Of a stretch of DNA of 64,000 nucleotides, positions 34,017-44,900 are shown piece after piece. Each line of letters begins with the position of its first letter. Within the stretch, counting starts at the first letter, position 1. The notes under the pieces were generated by a model that was given only the letters and a program-made list of their open reading frames with translations, was not told the origin of the DNA and made no database searches. The DNA lies in assembly GCA_002104985.1 (NCBI GenBank), contig MCGO01000169.1, positions 1-64,000 of the forward strand. Direction: 5' to 3'. The position numbers were made by a program, and so were the translations under genes. The DNA is from Rhizoclosmatium globosum. Lineage: Eukaryota > Chytridiomycota > Chytridiomycetes > Chytridiales > Chytriomycetaceae.

Positions 34017-35772
34017 TTAATTACACACCTTTTCAAACCATTCTAATCCCAGCACTCTCTCCGAAAACACAATACCACATCCTTCACCATCCTCGCCCAA
34101 CACTCCACTCCTTCGCTTCCAACAAATCAATGCGACTCGGACATCCTCCTCCCTCCCGTCCATGTGACTCAACACTTTCGCCATACCAAACAACGCACCA
34201 CGAGCTGCGTCTTCGTCTGCACATGATCGTTGTGTACTCAACAAGTTGACTGGAACTCCCAAAGCATCGAGAGCGCGTTTATAATGCGTTGCTGCATTCT
34301 TGAGAAGAATTTGCTGTGTGTTTGTGTATGCTGTTGTGCAGGAAGGATCCAGTGAAGGTGGGTACAATGAAGTTCGTGTTGCTTCAAGGTCTCCAAGACG
34401 ATGACTGACACTTCCCTTCGCGGGGTCCAGAGTTTGTGCTTGAATATATGATTTGGATGCTTGTGCGTATATTTGGCGGAGTTGTGTGAGGAATGTGAGG
34501 GCTGGCGTTGGTTGCGGGGCTGATGATGATGACGAGGAGGAGGATGAGCTGGATCCTTGTTGTTGTTGGAGAAGCTGTTGTTGTTCTGCAATAACGTTGT
34601 TGATGAGTGCCTCAAAACCGGGGACTCCAGGGCATCCAATTGTGACGGTCATGACAGACTCGGCCCAAGTACAGAGCAAGTCTCCCTTGTCAGCAGGAGC
34701 CTCAGCGCAAGCTGGGTGTCGTACGAGAATATCATCGTATAGCGCTGCAGCTGATTCAAAGAGCGATTTCCATTCTGCCGAAGTTTCCTCCGTCTTAGGC
34801 GACGCTTCAAACAAGGATTCCCCACGTGTGACATATAAAGTTGCTCTTGCCAACCCAATATCTGACGGTTCATTGTTTACAAAGCCATCATCCCAATAAG
34901 GACGTGCAGCAGCCAATTTAGCGTCAGACTTCGCATAGAGAACTTCAGCCTGTTGAACAGAAATGGAATACAGAGCAGACGCAGCCAGTGTGAGCAGCGA
35001 TGAATGTTCAACCAGAGTTTCGATAATCGTGGCGTTTGTGACTGGTTCTTGTTGGTTGACAACCTCGAAACCTTCTTCGTCACCCCCAGTCTCTTCAGAC
35101 ACTTCCTCCATTGACTCTTCATGTGCATGGCTGTGTCCAGAATGGTCATGATCGTGCCCACATCCAGGTGCACAGGAAGAGTTCTCAAATGCTGCTTGAG
35201 CAGCCAAAGCCTTGGACTTTTCCAGCTCAGCTAATTGCAGGACCAGCGCTCGTTCAAGAAGATTATCTGCTTCACTAAGTCTTTCAAGGTGATTCTGAGT
35301 GACGGTGTCGCCGTTGTCAAGGACTCGTTCCTGATGGATTCTTTGTCAGCTATTTACACTCCTTCGATTATCCACTTACAAACAGAGCCTTGATCGCCTG
35401 AGCCAAATTGAACATTGAGTCAGGATGCTCTGGATCCAGTGCAATTGCTTCTCGCAACGTCACAACTGCATCTTCAAGTAACGCTCGCTGCTGCGTCAAG
35501 TTGTACTGAGGGTTCTTGAATTCCGCCAGCAACAACAAAAGCCGTCCTTTGTTGTAAATAACGAAAGCATCTCGTTTGTAGGAGGCAGCTTGAGCATATG
35601 CCTGGACTGCCAACTCATACGATCGTCTGGCCTTGTCACCGTCTTTGTACCGTTCTCCTCGCTCCTCTTGCTCAACAGCATACTCCATAAACTCATCGAA
35701 AGTTTGAGGTTCGGATTGTTCCTTCTTCTTGGCGGCTTTCTTTGGCAATTGGTTCATTTGCTTGTGCAACAA
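34017..35772 (-). CDS. TPR-containing hypothetical protein
   Basis: Two large exons: 35772-about 35380 and about 35331-34017. Exon 1 has a Lys-rich start (MNQLPKKAAKKKEQSE) and TPR-like helices (AVQAYAQAASYKRDAFVIYN, TLREAIALDPEHPDSMFNLA). Exon 2 adds a His-rich acidic insert (CGHDHDHSGHSHAHE), more TPR-type helices (SKSYIQAQTLDPAKGSVSHR, NAATHYKRALDALGVPV), a polyglutamine run and a serine tract, and ends GLEWFEKVCN. An acceptor-like CCTCAG just before exon 1 suggests a further 5' exon. TPRs imply a scaffold or chaperone-adaptor role; the His-rich segment could bind metal. The family is not recognised. Confidence 0.72.
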
Positions 35773-35835
35773 GTTCTGAGGAAAAAAATAAAAAGGAACG
35801 TATACAGAACATTCTCAATCTTTACTGACTATTAA

Positions 35836-37218
35836 CTACTGCTTATCAAGCACGCATATTCCATCCACATACACTTGTCGAATATTACGGTCGTCTCCCA
35901 AATATACAAACTTTTGGAATTTGGTTTCGATCGCGTCCACTAAACTATCAAACGAGTCAATGTTTGAATTCGGCGCATGAACGTCCACGACAAGAGCATC
36001 AAACTTGTATCCAGGTGCAATGCGTCCAATTTTCTTCTTGAGTGCAAGTCCTCCGCCAACAGTCGCCATCCAGAATGAATCAATATGATTGATTTCTGCT
36101 GGATGAGAACAGGGGCCGTTTCCAGCCCCTCTTAATTTCCCTACACCATCCCGCAGAATACGCGAACTCGTTACAGCTTGTCGACACGAATCAAGAATAG
36201 AAGAGCTCCAAGCTCCGCCAACGTCAGTCCCAAGACCGACTGGAACACCTGCTTCAAGCATAAGTCTGGCAGGCATGATTCCATTTGCGAAAAAAGCGTT
36301 GGATAGAGGACAATGCGCAACACCAATTTGATGGTGAGCGAGTTGCTTGATTTCCGAATCATTCGCATGAACTGAGTGTGCAAACACGGTTCCTTGTTTA
36401 GAAATAAGGTTGTGGGTTTGGAACAGGTCCAAGTCTCGTCCGTTTCGGTTTTGTTCGCCGTATTCTACTTGCCAGTCACTCTCCCACGCGTGACTTTGAA
36501 CGTGGGCATTGAATTCTTGGGAGAGGGAACCGAGTTGGGTGAGGAGGTGAGGGGAGCAGGAGGGAACAAAACGGGGAGTCACAACAGGCTCGACGCGACT
36601 GTTGCATGACTTTGCGAGGCTCGCCATCTCCTCCAAGAATGTTCGTGTTTCGTGAATGCTTTCAGTTGTTGTCTCGGTACACGTGCACACTGATTCTTTG
36701 ATGCAGAGACACATTTCCTTGTTGTCCATACATACTTTTCCAACCAAGGCACGTTGTCCAGCTTTAATACAGCAAGAAGCCAGAATCTTTGCCGAGTCTC
36801 TGTGTTTCGTTGCAAAGTATACTGCAGTGGTTGTTCCATGACCAAGAGTTCTTTTGACAACCTTCTCAAAGACATTTTCAGCAAACTGAGTGTTGGCATA
36901 TTTTGCTTCCAATGGCAGAGTAGTTGTTGTGAGCCAATCATGCAATGGAATGTGGAGATTTGTTCCAGCTTGTGGAAGCTGAGGTGCGTGATAATGCAGA
37001 TCAATCAGGCCTGGCACGAGAAAAGAACCAGTTGGCAGTATCGTGACGTTGTTTGATTTCAAGTATTCTGTCGATGGGAGAGAATCCAGGGCAGTGACAC
37101 TGATGACGAATCCATCCTTGTCCACCTCAATCGCTGCATTCTCCACCACTTCCAGATGCCTATCGATTGAGCACTGAACCAGCGGACCAACAAACACGCG
37201 CTTGGGACTATCTGACAT
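35836..37218 (-). CDS. GUD1: Guanine deaminase
   Basis: Zn2+-dependent amidohydrolase converting guanine to xanthine in purine salvage. Intronless, 460 residues. Motifs are [18 protein letters not shown] (metal ligands His-x-His and the APQ signature), [43 protein letters not shown] (the histidine of the usual SHxSE motif kept), [17 protein letters not shown]-like [11 protein letters not shown] and [13 protein letters not shown]. Relative to the animal enzyme a short cysteine-rich insert ([15 protein letters not shown]) follows MDNK. It starts 87 bp from the divergent GDP-mannose pyrophosphorylase gene. Confidence 0.95.
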   Translation of the reverse strand: MSDSPKRVFVGPLVQCSIDRHLEVVENAAIEVDKDGFVISVTALDSLPSTEYLKSNNVTILPTGSFLVPGLIDLHYHAPQLPQAGTNLHIPLHDWLTTTTLPLEAKYANTQFAENVFEKVVKRTLGHGTTTAVYFATKHRDSAKILASCCIKAGQRALVGKVCMDNKEMCLCIKESVCTCTETTTESIHETRTFLEEMASLAKSCNSRVEPVVTPRFVPSCSPHLLTQLGSLSQEFNAHVQSHAWESDWQVEYGEQNRNGRDLDLFQTHNLISKQGTVFAHSVHANDSEIKQLAHHQIGVAHCPLSNAFFANGIMPARLMLEAGVPVGLGTDVGGAWSSSILDSCRQAVTSSRILRDGVGKLRGAGNGPCSHPAEINHIDSFWMATVGGGLALKKKIGRIAPGYKFDALVVDVHAPNSNIDSFDSLVDAIETKFQKFVYLGDDRNIRQVYVDGICVLDKQ

Positions 37219-37305
37219 CGTTCAAGTTAAGTAGGGAGTGGGTGATAGAACGGATCGGTGGCAGGTACTTTCACTCGCCCAAAAAAGACACAACACAAAC
37301 CACAG

Positions 37306-39117
37306 ATGAAGGCCCTCATTCTCGTTGGAGGTTTGGCTCTCCTTCTCCTTCTCTCTTTCATTCCCTACCTTCTCTCCCAACCACCTTCCCCTTCACTAAA
37401 CATCCAATCAAATGCACAGGTTTCGGAACCCGTTTGCGACCACTCACATTCACAAAGCCAAAGCCGCTCGTCGAATTCGCAAACAGACACATGATCTTGC
37501 ACCAGATTGAAGCCCTGGCAAAGGTGCGCTGGCCTTCAATTGCCTTGCCTTACCTGTCAAAACACGTGTTGACATTAAACCTGCCCTTGCTCCCCCATTA
37601 GATTGGTGTCAAAGATGTCATTCTTGCTGTAAACTACCAGCCAGATGTCATGGTCCAGGCCATGCACGAGGTTGAGGAACAATTCAACATCAAGATTCAC
37701 TTTTCTATTGAGCCAGAGCCACTTGGAACTGGTACGCAGCAACCTCTTTCTCAAAGCTTATCATTTTATAAATACTCTATCAATCGCAGCCGGTCCTCTT
37801 GCCCTTGCTCGTGACATCCTCCTCAAAGACGACGAAGTCTTTTTTGTCCTCAACTCTGACGTTATCTGTGAATTCCCCTTCGAAGGACTCTTGGCCTTCC
37901 ATAAATCCCATGGATGTGAAGGAACTCTCATGACCACCCGTGTCGAAGACCCTTCCAAGTTTGGTGTCATTTTGACGAAGCCTGGCTCTACTCAAATTGC
38001 TCGTTTTGTTGAGAAACCTTCAGAGTGGGTTGGCGACCAGATTAATGCTGGTATCTACATTTTCACTACGGAGATTTTGAAGAGAATTGAGGTAATGTCG
38101 TTGTGTGCGAGTCTTTCGCGGGTGAAGACCCGTGAATGTGCCGCCCTTAGTTGACGAGTGTATAGCGAGTTAGTGAGTGCTTAGCGAAAGCACGACTGGG
38201 TAGAGAGAGGGCGCGAATGGAATAGTGCGTAGAGAGGCTACGAGCGGAGCTCGTTGCCGTTAGACGAAACTATGGGAAAAGTGAGCAAGTGAAAAGAATT
38301 GCACTGCAACTCCACAAGTGAAGCTCGTGATCAAAAAGTGAATATGTTAGAAAGCGAACTAACGTATCAAGTTCCGCTCCTTGTGAAATTGCGAGACGCG
38401 TATTGAACTAATCATTTACTCACTATCAGAACCGTCCAATGTCCATTGAGAAAGACGTCTTCCCCAACATGGCAAAAGACGGTCAACTCCACTGCATTCC
38501 CCTCCAAGGATTCTGGGCTGACGTTGGTCAACCAAAGGACTTCTTGACTGGAACGGGACTCTACCTCAACTCCCTCGCTGAGCAAGGAAGCAAGCAGCTC
38601 GCACCCAAAAGCGCGAATATTGTTGGAAACGTGTTGATTCATGAAACTGCTGTGATTGGTGAAAACTGTCGTATCGGTCCAGATGTTACTATTGGTCCTG
38701 GTGTTAAGGTTGGAAACGGTGTTCGATTGAACCGATCAGTTTTGATGAAGAATGCTGTTGTGAAAGACGTGGGTTTTTTTTTGTTGTCGGTTCAGGCTTG
38801 CGAAGGGTGAACATTTATTTATAGAACGCTTGGGTCCACAACTCTATTATCGGTTGGCACTCTTCTGTGGGTCGTTGGGTAAGTTGTTATTCCTTCTTGT
38901 GAAACGGAATCCTTACGATTCGATGGCACAGGCTCGTCTTGACAACACTACCGTTCTTGGAGAAGATGTGCACGTTGCTGATGAGGTCTTTGTGAACGGG
39001 GGATCTGTTCTTCCACACAAGGTTTGTAGCTTTCAGTTGTTTATATAGTCGCTAATACTGAGTACGCACACACAGAGTGTCAGCGCTAACATCATGTCCC
39101 CACAAATTGTCATGTAG
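37306..39117 (+). CDS. PSA1: Mannose-1-phosphate guanylyltransferase (GDP-mannose pyrophosphorylase)
   Basis: Makes GDP-mannose from GTP and mannose-1-phosphate for N- and O-glycans, GPI anchors and wall mannans. Exon 1 gives MKALILVGG and splices to [20 protein letters not shown], the nucleotidyltransferase signature. Further exons give [44 protein letters not shown] and [20 protein letters not shown]. The C-terminal left-handed beta-helix hexapeptides ([19 protein letters not shown]) end [13 protein letters not shown] at TAG 39115. Seven or eight introns; one at about 38093-38429 is unusually long (337 nt). No frame is broken. Confidence 0.97.
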
Positions 39118-39309
39118 AATCTTCTTCAACTCTGTATCTTTGATGAATAACACGTGCTCAATAAATTTCGTTCAATGAATATGTGGAATTGACAATCAAA
39201 ACGTGTTTTGAGCGTTTGCACTAGAATATGTAATAGCCTATCGTAGGTAACAATAACTTGTTTTATTCAGAATGCAAAACCATGGTAAAAACTAATGAAT
39301 TAGAAATAA

Positions 39310-39840
39310 TCAAAACCAGTTGACCTTTGGCTTGAACAACATTCCCTTGAGAGCCGCCTTAGTCAAGAAGGATTCTGCACTGGCTTCCTCAGTTGCACCA
39401 ACTGGAGCAACCACAACTGCACAAGACGCATTCTCCCTGCAGAATTCAGCATCCTTCTTGGCAATATCCGCAGCAAGCTTGCTGAATGGTGTCACGACAA
39501 GTGTGTCGGGTTTCAAGCCAGCAACAAAGTCGACAATGGCAGCACCTGCAGAAGACGAGGCGACAACAACTTCAACCTTGTACTTGATATTCGCACTTTG
39601 GTTGGCGAGGAAGCACACAAGGTCTTTGGTCTCTTGGGTGTGCTGAAGGACATTTGAGAAATAACAACAGGAGGTATTCAAGTATGTAAATTAACAAACC
39701 TTGGCGCGATCAGCTTCACTTTTGATTGCCATTACGACAACAACGTTGTCTCCGTTTTGGCAAACGTTGTCGAAAGCCCAATGGATTCCAGAAATGGCTG
39801 GGGCAGTTTCGCTAAGGGCAATGCAGACAGTGCGAGTCAT
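39310..39840 (-). CDS. Universal stress protein (UspA-like)
   Basis: Small alpha/beta nucleotide-binding-fold protein. Exon 1 from 39840 reads MTRTVCIALSETAPAISGI and AFDNVCQNGDNVVVVMAIKS. A short intron (GTTTGT to CCTTCAG, about 64 nt) joins ADRAK to HTQETKDLVCFLANQ. The second half has the expected VEVVVASSSAGAAIVDFV and LKPDTLVVTPFS strands, and ends KGMLFKPKVNWF. The G-x2-G-x9-G-S/T ATP-binding pattern is not clear. About 155 residues, usual for the family. A TATA-like stretch lies about 65 bp upstream. Confidence 0.75.
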
Positions 39841-40002
39841 TTTAAGATTTCTTTTGGAGGTTGTTTTGTTTTTTGAATGATGTCCAAGAAGGGAAGGTGG
39901 CTGTATATTTATGGGGAACTGTTGTCAAGTTCGACTTCCTCAATTTGCAAAAAACAATTTGTAACACTAAGTTCAACGGTTTATTGCAAATACGAGGTCA
40001 GG

Positions 40003-41139
40003 TTAATTAATTAATTGTTTCCGTGAGTCATTCTTTAGTAGGCTGAACAACGTTTGGAAACTCGTAATGTTGTTGAGAGTTTCCTTTTGCTTTTCACTCA
40101 GAATCACGGTGCTGATGCCTTCCCAGGCAGAAATACGACCACCAGAACTTCTTTGCAGCTTGTTATTGCTGTCAATATGGCGAGTTTCTGTGAAGGATGC
40201 AGCTAAAGCACTGTCCTTCATTGTGGCCACAAAAGAGGCATGTTGTCCAATTACTGTTCCAAAGCACATTCCCGTAGCCACAAATATTACCCATATAACA
40301 GTGCTACAGACAAGAGTGAGTATTTTGTCTTCCAGTGGTCGATTGTCCACTTTGGTACACCAATATCCGCCATAAAACTGACAATAGCAGTAATAGTTGT
40401 TGGCACCAATGGCAATTGAAAGGTACGGAAGAGCCAGCGAAATTGGAGGCGCATAACCAACCAACTCAAAAGACTTTATCCCACTCGTTTCCCGTCGCTG
40501 ACAATACTTCTCAATGGCAAGAATCTGAACGAGTCCAACAAAGCCGCAAAAGACGATGAAAACGTTGTACCATCCCAATAAAACCAGATTATTGCCGCCA
40601 AGACTCCAAAATAGGTTATGCAGAACGAATGGTGTCAAACTCAGGACACTGAAGCAATTCGCATTTGCTGCGTAAGCAAGGAAGGTAAGTAACGCGAGCC
40701 AATGATGGATTGCCATGACTGTGTACTTGCTGTGCATACTCGTTGTATCCAATTCAACCATATAGAAGATCGAGTGCGTCAACAACATTAACCAAAACTG
40801 CCAAACTGTCCAGGGAGGAAGCCATCGCTTCTCACTAGTTATTAGAAATCTTGGCTGCTCGTCCAAAAGCCGCGAAGAAACTTCTGCTGATTGTAAGGCG
40901 CGAGAAGAAACCCACTGAGACGGAAGCCATCGTCGAAGGTAGATGCAATGCAGGAAAAGAATCCATATCTGAATACCCCAGATATAGTTGGCTTGAATAT
41001 GCCAGTCAGTTGGAAACATGGAAGAACTTGACTGTTCCAGGATTCGGGCGGGAAGGACGGGTGAGAGAAGTGGCATTTTGTGAATGATTCCAAATTTGAT
41101 TGAAAATATGGTCAGAGGATATTGGCCATTTCCTCGCAT
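40003..41139 (-). CDS. Multi-pass membrane protein of unknown function
   Basis: Intronless. About seven hydrophobic segments are visible, including YIWGIQIWILFLHCIYL, WQFWLMLLTHSIFYMV, HHWLALLTFLAYAANANCF, FVLHNLFWSLGGNN, GWYNVFIVFCGFVGLVQIL and LTLVCSTVIWVIFVATGMCF. The cytosolic tail is polar and ends NDSRKQLIN. A paired histidine before a helix recalls TLC-domain proteins, but this is weak. Two ATGs are possible: 41139, or 41076 (MPLLSPVLPARILEQS). A TATA-like TTATATAC about 35 bp above 41139 favours the inner one. It lies close to arm B of the inverted repeat. Confidence 0.65.
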   Translation of the reverse strand: MRGNGQYPLTIFSIKFGIIHKMPLLSPVLPARILEQSSSSMFPTDWHIQANYIWGIQIWILFLHCIYLRRWLPSQWVSSRALQSAEVSSRLLDEQPRFLITSEKRWLPPWTVWQFWLMLLTHSIFYMVELDTTSMHSKYTVMAIHHWLALLTFLAYAANANCFSVLSLTPFVLHNLFWSLGGNNLVLLGWYNVFIVFCGFVGLVQILAIEKYCQRRETSGIKSFELVGYAPPISLALPYLSIAIGANNYYCYCQFYGGYWCTKVDNRPLEDKILTLVCSTVIWVIFVATGMCFGTVIGQHASFVATMKDSALAASFTETRHIDSNNKLQRSSGGRISAWEGISTVILSEKQKETLNNITSFQTLFSLLKNDSRKQLIN

Positions 41140-41964
41140 CGTTTATTGAATTCAACGAAATAAACGCAAAAGTATATAAGGTAAACGGAGGGGAATCTGG
41201 ATTGGCTTCAAAAGAAAGAACAAGTCTTTTCTTCCTACTGACAGCGAACGCCACGTGAAGGCTCCAAATATGTTCACCAAGAGAAAGAGGGAGAGAAGAA
41301 ATAAAGAGGAAGGAAAAGAAAATTAAGAGTGAGAGAGGGAGAGGAGAAGGGAGGAAGAGGGAAGGAGACCACCAAACAACCAACAACTCACCTCGACGCG
41401 TCTGGACTCCGGTCACACACAACAACACACACTCACCATAAAACAAACAGCTTTGCAAAGCACTCCGATAAGCTTCAACAACGGATTGGACATATCCGTG
41501 TTACAAACTTGCAAGCAAGCCGTAACTCCTAATTAAACGATGTGCGGGCCATTAAATACAGTGACGTGCGACACCCCCATCCACAAAGACAGGGGCGAGA
41601 TAGAACCCAGGACTCTGTCGATCAAAGGGCTTCTCTCTATTTTAACGCGCTGGGTCAGGTGAGTGGAAGCAAGACAGAGAAGTGCGGGTGTCACGAGAAT
41701 AACCGGCTGCTTCGGGAAAGAGCAGTGCCCTCCGTTATCGCAGCCGGCTTCGATGCCCGTTAGCTTCACTGCCCAATCCAGGCATCGCGGCAACCTGCTC
41801 ACTGAGCCGGGTCGCCGTTAGCCCGAGCCTCGAGGCTGGTCCGACTTTACGTCAGCACTCGAGAATCACTGTTTGTTGTGTGTGGGGGTGAGTGTGTGAA
41901 GGGTGTGTGACTGGTGACGCGTCGAAGGGAGGAGACAATTGTCAGTGTTTGGGGTGAAGAAAAA
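41140..41964. other. Intergenic region with a 90-bp polypurine tract
   Basis: From 41279 to 41368 the + strand is almost purely A/G, with only a few T interruptions, in an otherwise mixed region upstream of the minus-strand membrane-protein gene. The rest, to the edge of arm B, is moderately GC-rich (41540-41840) and shows no open gene or convincing tRNA. Confidence 0.6.
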
Positions 41965-44900
41965 TCTTGACAGGAAGGAACAACACGAAAAAAACAATGA
42001 AACACGCCGGTTCGGGGAAGCGAAAGAAATGGAGACATATTATTTTTAATGACAGAAGGTTGGTGTAAAACAAAAGGAACTTGTTTATTTGATATATCTA
42101 AATGGGGTCAATAAATTACAAAGTGTGATTGGCAATCGCAGTTACAACTGCAGCATTTGCTGTACCAGTAGCATCAACCAAAGACTTGAAAATACTCTCT
42201 GGTTGTTTTAACAAATTGCCAGGGCTGTCGTATTCAACCAGTTTACCTGCATCTAAAACCATGATGCGATCAAATGAGGCAATGGTATTGATTCTATGGG
42301 CGATTGAAATAACAGTAGTTTCCTTGAAATGGGTGTGAATCGACGACTGAATAAGTAAATCAGCTGCTTGATCAACAGCAGAACTTGCTTCATCCATAAT
42401 GAGGATTTTAGGACGGTGGCAAATAGCGCTGGCAAGCATCATTAACTGACGTTGGCCGACAGAGAGGTTCTCTCCTCGTTCAGCAACTGGGGCATCCAAC
42501 TTTTCAGTGAGTTCTGAAACGTAATCCTTCAAGCCTACAAACTCAAGCGCTTCCCAAATCTGCTGATCTGAAAATTTACCCTCAACGTCAATGTTACTGC
42601 GAATAGTTCCTGTGAAAAGTACTGGGTCTTGTGGAATAATTTGAAGTCTGCTGCGGAGAGCGTTGAGGCCAACTCTCGAAACGTCAACACCGTCAATCAA
42701 AACAGTTCCTTTGGTTGGCTCGACGATTCTGAACAACGCAGTCATCAGGGTGGATTTTCCTGAACCAGTTCGACCAACGACTCCAATCTTTTCGCTCCCT
42801 TTAATCTCAACTGAAAGATTCTTGATGACAGGATCAAACTTGGACGAATATTTGACTTCAAGATCCTTGATTGAAATGCGACCTTCTGTTGGCCATGTGC
42901 CTTCGACAGGATCAGAGTCCAAGTGGTCAGGTGCCTCACGTTCCAAGTCATTGCAGTAGAGATCCAAACGTTCAGCAGCGACAAAATCCGACTCCAAACG
43001 AGAGAAGGCAGTAATAGAGTTGAAAAACAAATCTCCCAAGCTTCCAACACCATTCAAGGCCAGACCAACAGTAAATGCGCTCATGTGAGTACCAACAGCG
43101 AACAAGACAATGAAGAGGGTGATGGAACTCAAGCAAACTTGAAGACGGATGGAGAACCAGTTGTATACATTTTCAAGAGTCCACTCAGGCATAACGACCT
43201 TGTCCATAAGCTCACGTTGATGGTGAATCGTGCGAGCACTAACTTGGAATGCTCTGATTGTAGAGCTTCCTCCGATACATTCAGAAATGTATGCGTTCAA
43301 CGGGGAACGTTGAAGGGCTGCCAAACGACGGATTTCGCGTTGGTTGGATCGGTACATTTCGAGCAGGTAGTAATAGAGGAAGGACAGGAAAAACACAAAG
43401 ACTGGATAAGAATTAGTTTTGTATCATTCCATTGACGATTAACTTACTAAGAGTGTAAAGCGTCGAGTATATGACTGCTGCAAGGTTTGAAGATCCAAGT
43501 GCCAAAAGTACGAAGAAGTTGACCATATTGTTCCAAATTTGTAAGTCTAGCGTTTCCATATCTTTGGTCATTCTGTTGAAAATGGGCATTGGTATAATGG
43601 TCTCATTGATATCAAGATCAAGCACTCACCTATTGATAATTCTGCCCAAGGGCTGAGAGTCAAAGAAGGACATAGGCGCACGGAAAAGACCGGCTACAGC
43701 TTTGGCATGGTATGCTTTAGATGTACGATAAGCAGTAAACTCGATGATTCCAACCATAAATGCTGTTGTGGTTGATTGAGATTCAATTCAAGCGACTAAT
43801 TTGAGCTTACCTCCAAATACAAAAGTAGCAGCAACAAATATGGTGTAGACGGTGATGTAATCAGAAGGATGAAGGCCCCAACGTGTTGTTTGACCATAAC
43901 TATCGTCTGACCAAAAAGTCAACCAAAGATTCTGCATGAAACTTAACGCTCCATACAACAAAGACGCCAAAATGATAATGTACAGCATGTAGAAGCCACC
44001 GCTTTCCTTGAAATAGTTTGCAACATATTTCTTTCCAACTGCACCTGTTTGGCGATCTTCCTCCTTCAAAAGACCCTCCGATTCACCTATTACACCATCA
44101 GCTTTCTTTTCAGTCTTGATTACAGTCTTTGTTTTCTTGACTTTTGTTGATTCATCTTCAAGCGCATGGTTCTTGAGCATTTCTTTGAGGAGGCCAGTTT
44201 CGGGTCCGTTAATGGCAAGTTGCTCAAAGCTTCCCTGTTCGACAATCACGCCCTTGTCCAAAACAATAATGTGGTCGACATGGGGTAGAACGTGGAGTTG
44301 GTGGGTTACCAAAACGCGAGTTTTGCCATCAAGGGACTTTTTGATAAGCTCGTCAAAGACGTGTTTGCCGACGTGAGCGTCGAGAGCAGCTAAGGGGTCA
44401 TCAAGGAGGTAGATATCAGCATCACTGTACACGGCGCGGGCTATAGCGAGGTATGATAATAAGCAAAAACGTTAAATTGAAAGGCAAACAATTACCAAGT
44501 GAAACACGAGCTTTCTGACCACCCGAGAGTGCGATACCTTTCTCACCGATCTCGGTATCCAATCCATGTTGGAACTGCTGGATGTCAACAGCTAATCCGC
44601 AAGAATGAATGACATCGTCCAATCGTGATTGGTTCAGCTCGCGACCAAACAGAATGTTACTACGAACATCCATTGACATGAGCCAAGTCTGTTGTTGACA
44701 GAGCGCAACGGATCCGTAGACAGAAACTTTCCCCTCAAGACACGTCATTTCACCAGTAAGAGCAGAGAGCAAACTCGACTTCCCAGAGCCTGATAAAATA
44801 GGTCAGGAAGGGAATGCGAAAATAAGGATGAACTTACCAACAGTTCCAACAATGGCAGTTAACTTTCCAGCAGCAATCGAAAGATCCAGATTCTTGAACA

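Noticed and set aside
41541..41640. tRNA-like T-arm (GGGTTCTA on the minus strand)
   Set aside because: No matching acceptor, D or anticodon stems could be drawn around it.
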